Of a stretch of DNA of 64,000 nt, positions 24,931-33,967 are shown piece by piece. The position numbers were made by a program, and so were the translations under genes. This DNA is from Azoamicus sp964498335 (lineage in GTDB: Bacteria; Pseudomonadota; Gammaproteobacteria; UBA6186; Azoamicaceae): assembly GCA_964498335.1 (NCBI GenBank), contig CAZCGL010000001.1:124001-188000 (forward strand), written 5' to 3'. The first letter of the stretch is position 1; every line of letters begins with the position of its first letter. Under the pieces are notes generated by a model, which saw only the letters and a program-made list of their open reading frames with translations, was not told where the DNA came from and made no database searches.

Positions 24931-25643
24931 TCTTGTATCTTTGATAAAATTATACCAGTTATTACAGAAACATTTATATTTTTACATTTTTCTGACATAG
25001 TTATCTTATATAGATCTGTACATTCGTTTATTATATTTTTATTTATGCCATTTTTTTCAGAACCGACTATTATTGCTATAGGTGTATTTAGATTTATATT
25101 TTCTGATTTTTTTATTTTAGATGATAATCCTATTATTTTAAAATTGTGTTTTTTTAGTATTTTTATTTCAGTTATGAGATTTTTTTTAATCATGATGTTT
25201 GTAAATAAATTAGCACCGTTTGATATTTTATTTAATAATGATGAGTTTTTTATAGAGTTTCTTTCATTTGTTATTATAGTATCAAAAGAAAAAGCTTCAG
25301 CTGTACGTATGCATGCTGCGAAATTATAAGGATCTTGTATTCTATCTAATATCAATATTTTTTTTATTTTTTTTATTGTTATTAAATCATTTAAGTTATT
25401 TATTGTTGTGTCATAGTTTTTAATTTCGCATATTATGGAACTGTATTTTTCTATATAAGTATAAGTATTATTTTTTATATTTTTTATATAAAGTATCCTT
25501 ATGTTTTTTTCTTTTGCTTTTTTTGCTATATATATTGTTTTTTTGTTAATTTTTAATATAAAAATATTTGTTATTTTTTGAGGCGAGTATTTTATTAATC
25601 TTATTATTGTGTTTTGGTTATAAACTAAATTAGTTGTTTTCAT
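24927..25643 (-). CDS. rlmB: 23S rRNA (guanosine-2'-O-)-methyltransferase RlmB, SPOUT family
   Basis: A TrmH/SpoU-type trefoil-knot methyltransferase. An N-terminal substrate-binding domain precedes motif 1 ILDRIQDPYNFAACIRTAEAF, motif 2 IAIIVGSEKNGI and motif 3 KNINVSVITGIIL. At 238 residues it matches RlmB, which methylates G2251 in the peptidyl-transferase P-loop. TrmH itself would be shorter or differently extended. It is last in the eboD-eboE-ubiB-rlmB run and overlaps ubiB by four bases. Confidence 0.88.
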   Translation of the reverse strand: MKTTNLVYNQNTIIRLIKYSPQKITNIFILKINKKTIYIAKKAKEKNIRILYIKNIKNNTYTYIEKYSSIICEIKNYDTTINNLNDLITIKKIKKILILDRIQDPYNFAACIRTAEAFSFDTIITNERNSIKNSSLLNKISNGANLFTNIMIKKNLITEIKILKKHNFKIIGLSSKIKKSENINLNTPIAIIVGSEKNGINKNIINECTDLYKITMSEKCKNINVSVITGIILSKIQD

Positions 25644-27055
25644 AATATTATTTTGTATTGTATGAAATTATTAATTATTAAGATTATTGTATAAAATATA
25701 AAAATAATAAATAAAATTTTTATATAATATTTTTTTTCTAATTTTCGTATTATATATATTTTTTTTTTATTTTTTACTAGGTTTTTAATTTTATTTATTA
25801 TTGTTGTTTTTATTATTATTTTTTCTAATGATAGTCTGGTTATTTTCCATAAATTTATGCCAGGATTGATATTTCTACTTATTGATTCTATAGATAATAA
25901 TGTTTTTTGAAATAAGATTAATTGTGGTTGCACTTGCATATTTAATGATTTACTTAATTTGATTAATAAAAATATTGTTTTTTTAAATGATATGTTTTCT
26001 ATTTTTTTATTTAAAATAGGTTCAAAAATAAAATATAATTCATTTTCTATTTCTTTTATTGATTTATTTTTGGATATTGTTTGTGCTTTTAAATGTAATT
26101 TTGCTACTTTTGTATAATTTTTTTGAGCGAAAGCCAATAAATTTTTTGCTAAATATATATTTTCTGATTTTTTTATTGCGCTAGATATGCCAAAATCTAT
26201 CAATATTATTATAGGCATATTTGAATTATTTTTTGATACTAATATATTGCCAGGATGTAGATCTGCGTGAAATAAATTATATTTAAATATTTGTGTATAT
26301 AACAAATCAAGCAAATTTGTTATTATTATTTTAGAATCTAATTTTTCTTTTTTTAATTTTAATTTATTTAGTATATTTATTCCATCTATATATTCTAATG
26401 ATATTATATCCTCAGTAGTTAAATGAAAATTTATTTTTGGTATGTATATGTTTTTGTTTTCATTTAAATTTTTTTTAATCTTTATTATATTTATAGCTTC
26501 ATTTTTTAGGTTTATTTCATTTTTTAGATTTATTTCTAACTCGTTAATTATATCAATAGGTTTTAATCTACGTATATTTTTAAATAAAATATGCATAATT
26601 TTTGCTATTATTTTTAATAAAAATATATCGTTTTTAATTGTATATTTTATTCTAGGTTTTACTATTTTTATAGCTAATTTTTCATTTTTAAATGATATTG
26701 CTGTGTGTATTTGTGCTATAGAAGCAGATGCTAATGGATTTTTGTTTATTTTTTTAAAAATATTTTCTATATTATCATTAAAATTTTTTTCTATGATATT
26801 TTTTATTTTTTTAAATTTTATAGTTTTTATATTTGTTTGTAATTTTTTTAATTCGTTCGCTAACTCTTCAGGAATAACATCTATTCTAGTTGATAAAACT
26901 TGTCCTAATTTTATTGCTATTGGACCTAATTTTTCTATTAATTTTTGTATTTCCTTTGATATGTTAATTTTTGTATTTTTTTCATGCGTATTTTTTAGTT
27001 TTAGTATCAAAATAGTTATTTTAATTATTTTATTTAGTTTATTTATTATGTTCAT
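25640..27055 (-). CDS. ubiB: UbiB-family atypical kinase/ATPase (ubiquinone biosynthesis)
   Basis: A 471-residue ABC1/ADCK/UbiB protein. IKLGQVLSTRIDVIPEELANELKKLQ is the KxGQ N-terminal extension, ASIAQIHTA the alanine-rich nucleotide loop, and HADLHPGNILV with LIDFGISS are the catalytic-loop and metal-binding motifs. Two C-terminal hydrophobic stretches anchor it to the membrane, as in UbiB. Family members support synthesis or extraction of ubiquinone precursors. This fits the need for quinone between complex I and NarGHI. It lies directly after eboE with a three-base gap. Confidence 0.92.
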   Translation of the reverse strand: MNIINKLNKIIKITILILKLKNTHEKNTKINISKEIQKLIEKLGPIAIKLGQVLSTRIDVIPEELANELKKLQTNIKTIKFKKIKNIIEKNFNDNIENIFKKINKNPLASASIAQIHTAISFKNEKLAIKIVKPRIKYTIKNDIFLLKIIAKIMHILFKNIRRLKPIDIINELEINLKNEINLKNEAINIIKIKKNLNENKNIYIPKINFHLTTEDIISLEYIDGINILNKLKLKKEKLDSKIIITNLLDLLYTQIFKYNLFHADLHPGNILVSKNNSNMPIIILIDFGISSAIKKSENIYLAKNLLAFAQKNYTKVAKLHLKAQTISKNKSIKEIENELYFIFEPILNKKIENISFKKTIFLLIKLSKSLNMQVQPQLILFQKTLLSIESISRNINPGINLWKITRLSLEKIIIKTTIINKIKNLVKNKKKIYIIRKLEKKYYIKILFIIFIFYTIILIINNFIQYKIIL

Positions 27056-27058
27056 TTT

Positions 27059-28177
27059 TCATTCTTGTGTATTTATATTATATTCTTTTTTAATTGATTT
27101 ATTGTAACAAATTTTTTTAAAAAAAAGATTATAAGTATAAGACTCTATTTCTAAATTTTTATAATGTGTATATTTTTTAATATAGTTTATTGTATTATTT
27201 GTTTCTAAATGTGTTGTATTTAAATATTTAAATTTTTTTCTGTATATTGGAATGTGACAGTGTATTTTAATTTCTGAATTTATCTTTAACTTTATAAGTA
27301 AAATTATTTTATCTATATCATTATAGTTATTTTTGTTTTTATCGTGCTTTATACTACATTGGTGTAAAAAATTTGATTTTTTTATTTTCAATAAACTTAT
27401 TAATAATAATTTTTTGTATTTTTTTTTAATAGGTATTATTGTTTTTAAAGCTGAACTAACCTGTATTTTTGCTATTTTTATATTAGTATATTTTTTTATA
27501 GCAGTTATAGTTATTTCATGTTTATCAAAAATAACAGAAAAATGGCAAATATCGTAACATATACAGATGTATTTTTTAAAATGTTTTATTGTGTATTTAA
27601 TCCACATTTTATAGAAATTTATTATATCAATATAACATTCTAGTAAACAACCTGGTTCAGGTTCTATTGATATATTATTTTTACTTTTTTTTAAATGTAG
27701 TATGATATTTTTTATATTTAAAATTGTTTTATATAAAATAATGTGTAAATTTTTGTTTTTAATCCATTTTTTATACGATATAGGTAATGTAGATATACTT
27801 ATTTTATTATCTTTTGTGTTTAAATGCTGAATTAAATATAAAATGTTTTTGGTGTACACCAATCTATATTTTGATGTCCAGTCTGGTAGATATATGTTTT
27901 GTTTTAATTTTTTTTTATGAAAATCTTGATATACAAATCCGTTTATAGATTTAATAATAAGCTTGTTATTATTTGATAAGATTAAATAAGTATTGATATT
28001 TTGTTTTTTTTTAATAGTTTTTAATAAGTTGTTTGACATGCATAAGCTTATGTACTTATTTTTATTCTTCAAATTTTTTGTATAATTCAGTATATTAAAA
28101 ATTAATTTTTTATAATTTTTGGTTTTAAAAATGTTAGAACAATAAGTTATGATGTTATTTTTTTTATTTATTAGCAT
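27059..28177 (-). CDS. eboE: EboE-like TIM-barrel 'metabolite traffic' protein
   Basis: A 372-residue protein resembling the EboE family of xylose-isomerase-like TIM barrels. The conserved blocks I recognise are ISIEPEPGCLLE near residues 166-177, ICICYDICHFSVIFD near 203-217, AKIQVSSALK near 237-246, IHCHIPIY near 303-310, a following HLET, and a late LEIESYTYNLF. The metal-type Glu, Asp and His residues of the fold are retained. In other bacteria eboE belongs to the ebo cluster with eboD, a UbiA-like gene and others. It is associated with moving a small metabolite across the inner membrane (scytonemin precursor in cyanobacteria). The function here is unknown. It overlaps eboD by seven bases. 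The recognition is from memory of motifs, not a search. Confidence 0.78.
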   Translation of the reverse strand: MLINKKNNIITYCSNIFKTKNYKKLIFNILNYTKNLKNKNKYISLCMSNNLLKTIKKKQNINTYLILSNNNKLIIKSINGFVYQDFHKKKLKQNIYLPDWTSKYRLVYTKNILYLIQHLNTKDNKISISTLPISYKKWIKNKNLHIILYKTILNIKNIILHLKKSKNNISIEPEPGCLLECYIDIINFYKMWIKYTIKHFKKYICICYDICHFSVIFDKHEITITAIKKYTNIKIAKIQVSSALKTIIPIKKKYKKLLLISLLKIKKSNFLHQCSIKHDKNKNNYNDIDKIILLIKLKINSEIKIHCHIPIYRKKFKYLNTTHLETNNTINYIKKYTHYKNLEIESYTYNLFFKKICYNKSIKKEYNINTQE

Positions 28178-29340
28178 TTTATATATAAAATGTTTATTTT
28201 TTTTAATAAGTTTATTGATTTTTCATATATGAATTTATTTATATGATGAGTTTCTATTTTTTTACCTATACCTTTTATTAAGGTTATTGTTAATTTTCCA
28301 CCTAAATGTTCTCTAAATTCTTCTAAACCTTTAAAAATGCAGTATGTTTTGTTTTCAGTTATTGAAAGCTCTTTTGTGTAAATAGGTAGTTTTAAATTTA
28401 TCAAAGTATTTATTATTTTTTTCCAATCTTCTTTTTTTAAAATTTTTAATATGTAAGAATATGTGCAATCTAGGGCTATTCCTATACTAACTGATTTTCC
28501 GTGAGAAATTTTATATTTTGATAATGATTCTATTTTATGAGCTGACCAATGACCAAAATCTAGTGGTCTTGATGATGTTACTTCAAATGGGTCGCCTTTT
28601 TTAGATATGTGATTAGCGTGTATTTTAGCACATTCATATATAATTTTTTCTGTTATTTTTATATCTCTGTTTAATATTTTTGTTATATTATCTTTTATTA
28701 ATAAAAATAATTTTTCATTTTTTATTAAAGCTACTTTTATAGCTTCAGAAAATCCTTCTATAAAATTGTCTTTCTTTAATGATGTTAAAAAATTATAATC
28801 ATTTATTACAGCGTAAGGCGTTCCAAAACAACCAATAAAATTTTTTTTATTATTAAAATTTATTCCATTTTTAACACCAACTCCTGAGTCATCTTGAGAT
28901 AAAGTTGTTGTAGGTATTCTAATTAATCTTATTCCTCTATGCGCAGTAGATGCAACGAACCCTATTAAATCTTGCATTGTACCACCACCTACAGATAAAA
29001 TATATGATTGCCTACATATTTTATATTTATCAATTATCTTGTACGCATATTTAACTAAATTGTAATGATTTTTTATTTTTTCTCCACCTGTTATTAATAT
29101 AGGTTTGTAAACTAGGTTGATATATTTACTGTTTATTTTTATATATTCGTTTATTTGTTTTATAATAAATTCATTTGTTTTATATATATTTTTATCTATA
29201 AATATTATTATTTTTTTAATATTGTGATTTGATGTTTTCAATATTTTTGCTAAGCATGTATTATTTTTATTAAAAACATCTTTTGTAAAAATAATATTAT
29301 ATTTAAATTTTACTTGGAATGCTTGTTTGATTATTTTCAT
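28171..29340 (-). CDS. eboD: EboD-like sugar phosphate cyclase (3-dehydroquinate synthase superfamily)
   Basis: A 389-residue protein of the dehydroquinate synthase superfamily. The NAD-binding loop is SVGGGTMQDLIGFVAS near residues 116-131. RIPTTTLSQDDSGVGVKNGIN, KNFIGCFGTPYAVI and EGFSEAIKVALI (Glu metal ligand) follow. RPLDFGHWSAHKIESLS and ISHGKSVSIGIALD supply the two His ligands. RPLDFGHWSAHK, together with the EFREHLGGKLTITL end, is typical of the EboD subgroup rather than AroB. No other shikimate pathway gene is in this window. First of a four-gene operon. Confidence 0.82.
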   Translation of the reverse strand: MKIIKQAFQVKFKYNIIFTKDVFNKNNTCLAKILKTSNHNIKKIIIFIDKNIYKTNEFIIKQINEYIKINSKYINLVYKPILITGGEKIKNHYNLVKYAYKIIDKYKICRQSYILSVGGGTMQDLIGFVASTAHRGIRLIRIPTTTLSQDDSGVGVKNGINFNNKKNFIGCFGTPYAVINDYNFLTSLKKDNFIEGFSEAIKVALIKNEKLFLLIKDNITKILNRDIKITEKIIYECAKIHANHISKKGDPFEVTSSRPLDFGHWSAHKIESLSKYKISHGKSVSIGIALDCTYSYILKILKKEDWKKIINTLINLKLPIYTKELSITENKTYCIFKGLEEFREHLGGKLTITLIKGIGKKIETHHINKFIYEKSINLLKKINILYIKC

Positions 29341-29421
29341 TTTTTTTATTAATTTAATTTGTTATTTAATATATATTTATTTATGTATTAAGTAAATTTT
29401 TTTTATTTTAAAGTAAAAAAA

Positions 29422-29450
29422 TTGTAGTGTTTTATATTATGTAATATAAT
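29422..29450 (+). promoter_or_regulatory. Likely sigma-70 promoter of the dicarboxylate carrier-mdh pair
   Basis: TTGTAG (29422-29427), a 17-base spacer and a perfect TATAAT (29445-29450) lie 65 bases before the carrier ATG. The -10 region is embedded in an imperfect palindrome (TATGTAAT...ATTACATA), which could be an operator. The whole 29341-29514 gap is the divergent region between eboD and this pair. An AGAGG sequence precedes the ATG. I see nothing else in it. Confidence 0.55.
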
Positions 29451-29514
29451 TACATATCACATTTACTATTTAGTTATAGTATTATGTGTTTTTATTACTT
29501 TTCAGAGGTTTTTT

Positions 29515-30957
29515 ATGAGTAAAGTTTTAAAATTAGAAGGAGCAAAGTTGTATCCTTCTTTAGTGTTACTTGTATTATTTATATCTATGTGGTTTTTTTT
29601 GCCTGCGCCTAAAGGTGTTTCTGTTCAAGGTTGGCATCTTTTTATAATTTTTATTTTAACTATATTTGGTTTAATTATAAATCCTTTGCCTATGGGAGCT
29701 ATAGCATTTTGTGCTATATCTGTTGTTGTGCTAACAAAGACTTTAACATTGCAATTAACATTGACTAGTTTTAGTTCAAGTATAGTATGGTTAATTGTTT
29801 CAGCTTTTTTATTAGCTAAAGGTTTTATAAAAACTGGGTTAGGTTCAAGGATAGCGTATTATTTTGTATCCATTTTAGGTAAAAGTACTTTAGGGCTTGC
29901 GTATGGATTAACAGCAGCAGAAGTTCTTTTCGCACCGTTGATGCCTAGTAATACAGCAAGAGGTGCTGGTATTATATATCCTATTATAGATTCTTTAAAT
30001 AACGAATATGGTAGTAAACCTGATGTAAATCCAGAAAAGGATACAAGAAGAAAGATTGGAAGTTATCTGATAAAACTTTTATATCAAATAAATGTTTTAA
30101 CTAGCGCTATGTTTTTGACTGCTACAGCTGGTAATCCATTAATAGTTAATTTAGCAGCCGGCCAAGGCGTTCATTTATCTTGGAGTACCTGGGCTGTAGC
30201 TTGTATAGTACCTGGATTGGTTTCTTTAATTGTTTTGCCTATACTTTTATATGTAATTTATCCACCTGAAATGAAATCTACGCCTGAAGCTCCAGCTTTT
30301 GCTAAAGCTAAATTAAAAGATTTAGGACCATTATCAGCTGGAGAAAAAATAATGTTATTTGTTTTTGCATTGCTATTAGTGTTGTGGGTTTTTGGAGAAA
30401 AATATTATGGTATAGATGCCACTACATCAGCTTTATTTGGCTTATCAATTTTATTAGTTTCTGGCGTTTTAAAATGGGATGATGTTATAAGTGAGACGAG
30501 AGCATGGGATACTTTTGTTTGGATGGCTGTTTTAATTATGTTATCAGGTCAGTTAGATAAAATGGGAATAACCGCTTGGTTTGGTGATAAAATGCAAAAA
30601 GCTGTAGCAAATTTTAGCTGGATGACCGTGTTTTTATTAGTTGGTTTATTTTATTTTTATGTACATTATTTTTTTGCTAGTATGACAGCGCATATTTCTG
30701 CTATGTATGCCACTTTTTTATTAGTATGTATTAATGCTCATGTTCCTGCTATGTATATAGCTTTGTTTATGGCAGTTGGTTCAAGTTTAAGTGCTGGTTT
30801 GACACATTATGGAACTGGTACGGCGCCTGTTTATTTTAGTACAAAATATGTCACTATAACAGAATGGTGGAGAATCGGTTTTATAGTAAGTGTTGTTAAT
30901 CTTTTAATTTGGGGCTTTATAGGTGGCGCTTGGTGGAAAGTATTAGGTTATTGGTAA
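29515..30957 (+). CDS. DASS/SLC13-family dicarboxylate (2-oxoglutarate/malate-type) transporter
   Basis: A 480-residue membrane carrier with about twelve transmembrane stretches. LMPSNTARGAGIIYPII and the TATAGNPLIVNLAAGQG region are the first SNT-type substrate/ion loop area. LSAGLTHYGTGTAPVYFSTKYV near residues 425-446 is the second, characteristic of the plastid/bacterial 2-oxoglutarate/malate translocator group. It would import a host dicarboxylate such as malate, either with sodium or in exchange. Its partner is mdh, 22 bases downstream. The gene keeps many Gly, Ala, Pro and Trp codons and looks less AT-drifted than its neighbours, pointing to strong selection or a later arrival. Confidence 0.88.
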   Translation: MSKVLKLEGAKLYPSLVLLVLFISMWFFLPAPKGVSVQGWHLFIIFILTIFGLIINPLPMGAIAFCAISVVVLTKTLTLQLTLTSFSSSIVWLIVSAFLLAKGFIKTGLGSRIAYYFVSILGKSTLGLAYGLTAAEVLFAPLMPSNTARGAGIIYPIIDSLNNEYGSKPDVNPEKDTRRKIGSYLIKLLYQINVLTSAMFLTATAGNPLIVNLAAGQGVHLSWSTWAVACIVPGLVSLIVLPILLYVIYPPEMKSTPEAPAFAKAKLKDLGPLSAGEKIMLFVFALLLVLWVFGEKYYGIDATTSALFGLSILLVSGVLKWDDVISETRAWDTFVWMAVLIMLSGQLDKMGITAWFGDKMQKAVANFSWMTVFLLVGLFYFYVHYFFASMTAHISAMYATFLLVCINAHVPAMYIALFMAVGSSLSAGLTHYGTGTAPVYFSTKYVTITEWWRIGFIVSVVNLLIWGFIGGAWWKVLGYW

Positions 30958-30979
30958 ATTTTTTTTGTAGAGGTTTTAA

Positions 30980-31948
30980 ATGAAAAAAAAAATATCATTA
31001 ATAGGTTCAGGTAATATAGGAAGTACTTTAGCTCATTTAGCTCTTTTGAAAAATTTAGGCGATGTTGTATTATTTGATGTCGCTAAAGATATGGCTAAAG
31101 GTAAAGCATTAGATTTAGCTCAATGCGGTCCAATAGAAAATTATGATTTTAGTGTTATAGGTACAGATAGCTATGAAGATATTAAAGGATCTGATGTTAT
31201 TATAGTTACTGCCGGTGTTCCAAGAAAACCTGGTATGAGTAGAGATGATTTGTTAGAAATAAATGGCAAGATAATGAAGTCTGTTGGAGAGGGAATTAAG
31301 AATTTTGCGCCTTCAGCTTTTGTTATTTGTATAACTAATCCTTTAGATGTCATGGTAAATGTTTTACAAAGTTATTCTGGGTTGAAAGATAACAAGATAG
31401 TTGGTATGGCTGGTGTATTGGATTCAGCTAGATTCAGAACATTTTTAGCTTGGAAATTTAATGTTTCAGTTAATGATGTAAATGCTTATGTTTTAGGTGG
31501 GCATGGAGATACCATGGTTCCTTTAACTAAATTTAGCAATGTTTCTGGTGTTACTTTAGATAATTTAGTTAATATAGGAAAAATTACTAAAGATGAGTTA
31601 AATGCTATTGTTGATAGAACTAAAAAAGGTGGAGGAGAAATAGTTAATTTATTAAAAACTGGTTCAGCGTATTATGCACCTGCTGCATCTGCAATACTAA
31701 TGGCTGAATCTTATTTATTAGATAAAAAACGTATTCTTCCTTGCGCAGCTAAATTAATGAAAGGACAATATGGAATTTCTGACAATCTTTTTGTTGGAGT
31801 ACCTGTAAAAATCGGTAGTAAAGGTGTAGAAGAGATTATTGAAGTGCCTTTAACAGACGATGAAAAAGAAATTTTAAATTGTTCAATAGATTCAGTTATT
31901 GAGCTTAATAAATCTTGGAATGTAATTAAATCTAAACTAAGTATTTAG
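30980..31948 (+). CDS. mdh: Malate dehydrogenase (LDH-like type)
   Basis: NAD-dependent malate dehydrogenase of the lactate-dehydrogenase-like subgroup common in Alphaproteobacteria and many other bacteria. The Rossmann start is ISLIGSGNIGSTLAHLA. The substrate loop TAGVPRKPGMSRDDLL has Arg where LDH has Gln, indicating malate. ITNPLDVMV and the catalytic His in VLGGHGDTMVPL are present. At 322 residues it is complete. It oxidises malate to oxaloacetate and feeds NADH to complex I. It is coupled with the upstream DASS carrier and ends at a strong terminator. Confidence 0.95.
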   Translation: MKKKISLIGSGNIGSTLAHLALLKNLGDVVLFDVAKDMAKGKALDLAQCGPIENYDFSVIGTDSYEDIKGSDVIIVTAGVPRKPGMSRDDLLEINGKIMKSVGEGIKNFAPSAFVICITNPLDVMVNVLQSYSGLKDNKIVGMAGVLDSARFRTFLAWKFNVSVNDVNAYVLGGHGDTMVPLTKFSNVSGVTLDNLVNIGKITKDELNAIVDRTKKGGGEIVNLLKTGSAYYAPAASAILMAESYLLDKKRILPCAAKLMKGQYGISDNLFVGVPVKIGSKGVEEIIEVPLTDDEKEILNCSIDSVIELNKSWNVIKSKLSI

Positions 31949-31954
31949 TTTTTT

Positions 31955-31990
31955 AGAAGAATGTATTTATTTACATTCTTCTTCTTTTTT
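31955..31990 (+). terminator. Rho-independent terminator after mdh
   Basis: A perfect 11-bp stem (AGAAGAATGTA at 31955-31965, complement at 31972-31982) with a six-base loop is followed by TCTTTTTT to 31990. It ends the carrier-mdh transcript. The hairpin also contains the last codons and stop of the convergent rsmA gene. Confidence 0.85.
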
Positions 31991-32734
31991 AATATGATTA
32001 TAAATGTCTATAAATTCATTTAATGTTATATCTTGAGGTCTTAGTTTTTCATTTTTTATTACATTTTTATTTTTTATCTCAGTTAGTGACTTCTTAATTT
32101 GTTTTCTTTTATTATTAAATACTTTTGTTAGAATATTATTAAATAAATTGATATCTTTAATAATATTTTTTTGTTGTTTAGGTTTCATTTTTATTAATGA
32201 AGACATTATTTTTGGTACTGGATAAAAAGAATGTGGCTTTATATCATATTTTTTTTCTATATTAAAAAAATATTGCAATTTTATTGCTAATTTATTTTTA
32301 TTATTATCTTTAGCTGTTATTTTTTCAGCTATTTCTTTTTGTACTAAAAAGTGCATATCTATTATATTTTTTTTAAATTCTGATAACAATATTATGATTT
32401 TAGTTGAAGTTTTATACGGTAAATTACCTATAATTCTAATTTTTTTATGTTTTTTTATTATATCTTTTATATTAAATTTCAATATGTCATCATTATGTAC
32501 GCTTGATTTATCGTAATTTATAGTGTTTTTTAATTTATTAATGAAAGTTTTATCTATCTCTATAAAATAACTTTTTTCAGATAAACATGATATGTCTTTG
32601 CTTATGCTGCCTTCTCCAGCACCTATTTCTATTATTATATCAGTTTTTTTAATATTAATTGATTCTATTATTTTTTTTTTAATATTATTATCTATTAAGA
32701 AGTTTTGTCCTAAATTTTTTTTAAAAATTTTCAT
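31967..32734 (-). CDS. rsmA: 16S rRNA dimethyladenosine transferase RsmA (KsgA)
   Basis: RsmA dimethylates two adjacent adenosines near the 3' end of 16S rRNA. NLGQNFLIDNNIKKKI at the start, the SAM motif IIEIGAGEGSIS near 35-46, the Asp/Glu of motif II in FIEIDK, and GNLPYKTSTKI near 101-111 (NLPY catalytic motif) are all seen. At 255 residues it is close to normal. It follows surA by three bases, a gammaproteobacterial adjacency normally interrupted by pdxA, which is missing here. Confidence 0.95.
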   Translation of the reverse strand: MKIFKKNLGQNFLIDNNIKKKIIESINIKKTDIIIEIGAGEGSISKDISCLSEKSYFIEIDKTFINKLKNTINYDKSSVHNDDILKFNIKDIIKKHKKIRIIGNLPYKTSTKIIILLSEFKKNIIDMHFLVQKEIAEKITAKDNNKNKLAIKLQYFFNIEKKYDIKPHSFYPVPKIMSSLIKMKPKQQKNIIKDINLFNNILTKVFNNKRKQIKKSLTEIKNKNVIKNEKLRPQDITLNEFIDIYNHIKKEEECK

Positions 32735-32737
32735 TAT

Positions 32738-33961
32738 TTAATCGATATAATAGTTCGTATTTATATTTTTAATTATTTTGTTTTCAAATTGTTGTGTCAT
32801 TAATTTAATTTTTTCTGAAATTATGTTTTGAACAATATACGTGTATATATTACTGTTATGATCAAAAATTTTATCTATTACTTTTATTATGTACCATCCA
32901 GTGTTTGTTTCTATTATATTACTATCATCATTAATTTTTAAATTTTTTATTGCTTCGTAAATGATTGAAGTAGAATTTTCTTTATCTATCCAACAAGTTT
33001 TTATTTTTTTATATATATTTATTTTATTTTTTTCTTTATTTAATGTTAAAAAATTAATAGTATTTTTCTTTTTTATTAGTTTCTTTTTTTGTATGATATG
33101 ATAATTAATTTTTATATAAGATTTATAATTATCTGTTTTATTTTTTTTCTCTAATATTTTATATAAGTATATGTAATTATTTATAAAAAAAGGTCCTATT
33201 ATATTTCTCGCTATATTATTATCTAAATTATTTTTTATAAAATAATAGTGTTTATTTTTTGCTTCATTTAAATCAATTATTTTAATATTTAAATCTTTTA
33301 ATTTTTCATCTATATTTGATTTAATTTTTTCTATATTTGATTCTGTGTTTAAATTGTTGATTAATTTTTTTAAAAAATTCAAATGGCTTCTTTTTTTTTG
33401 TCTAATAAAAGAAACTTCTAATACTTTAATGTTGAATAAATTTTTTGCATAGTGGTTGTAATTTGATATGTTGAAAAAATTTGATATTTCTTTGTCTGAT
33501 AATATAATGTCATCTGAAATTAATGTTTTTTGCATTTTATTAAGTGCTATATTATTAATTATGAATTCTTTAATAAATCTGCTTTTTATTTTATATTTTT
33601 TTTCTATTATTTTTTTAAATTGCATTAAAGACATATATTTTTTTGAAGCAGAGTCCTTATATATGGATTTTAATGATTCTTTTGTTATTTTTATGTTATA
33701 ATTTTTAAATTGCTCATTGTATGTATTAAATATTTTTAACTCTTTTATTATTTTATTTTTTAATTCAATTTTTTTAATTTTATTTTTTTTTGCAAATAAT
33801 TTTATTATGTTACAATATGAATTTATTTTTGATTTAAGTGTTATGCATTCGTTTATTTTAAAAATAATTTTTTCGCTATTTATATAGTTTGCGTAAGCAG
33901 AACACGTTAATGTAGATATTAGAATTATTGATAGTATATTTTTAATCATTATGTTTTTCAT
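32738..33961 (-). CDS. surA: SurA-like periplasmic chaperone, degenerate
   Basis: A 407-residue protein with an N-terminal signal segment (about residues 8-24, ending SAYAN). The helical SurA N-terminal chaperone domain is suggested by KIIFKINECITLKSK and by a pattern of amphipathic helices. Later parvulin-type pieces are weak. ETNTGWYIIKVIDK near 355-368 resembles the FGWHLIQLLDRR end of a SurA rotamase domain. The position next to rsmA is that of surA. It is very lysine/isoleucine/asparagine-rich, so catalytic activity is doubtful. It could serve folding of the porin at 50016. An alternative is a generic, diverged SurA_N protein. Confidence 0.7.
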   Translation of the reverse strand: MKNIMIKNILSIILISTLTCSAYANYINSEKIIFKINECITLKSKINSYCNIIKLFAKKNKIKKIELKNKIIKELKIFNTYNEQFKNYNIKITKESLKSIYKDSASKKYMSLMQFKKIIEKKYKIKSRFIKEFIINNIALNKMQKTLISDDIILSDKEISNFFNISNYNHYAKNLFNIKVLEVSFIRQKKRSHLNFLKKLINNLNTESNIEKIKSNIDEKLKDLNIKIIDLNEAKNKHYYFIKNNLDNNIARNIIGPFFINNYIYLYKILEKKNKTDNYKSYIKINYHIIQKKKLIKKKNTINFLTLNKEKNKINIYKKIKTCWIDKENSTSIIYEAIKNLKINDDSNIIETNTGWYIIKVIDKIFDHNSNIYTYIVQNIISEKIKLMTQQFENKIIKNINTNYYID

Positions 33962-33967
33962 ATATTT

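Noticed and set aside
26442..27107. 221-codon plus-strand frame opposite ubiB
   Set aside because: It is the antisense shadow of ubiB, very Phe/Ile-rich with no family motif. Similar shadows lie opposite glyS, dnaB, def, fmt and surA.
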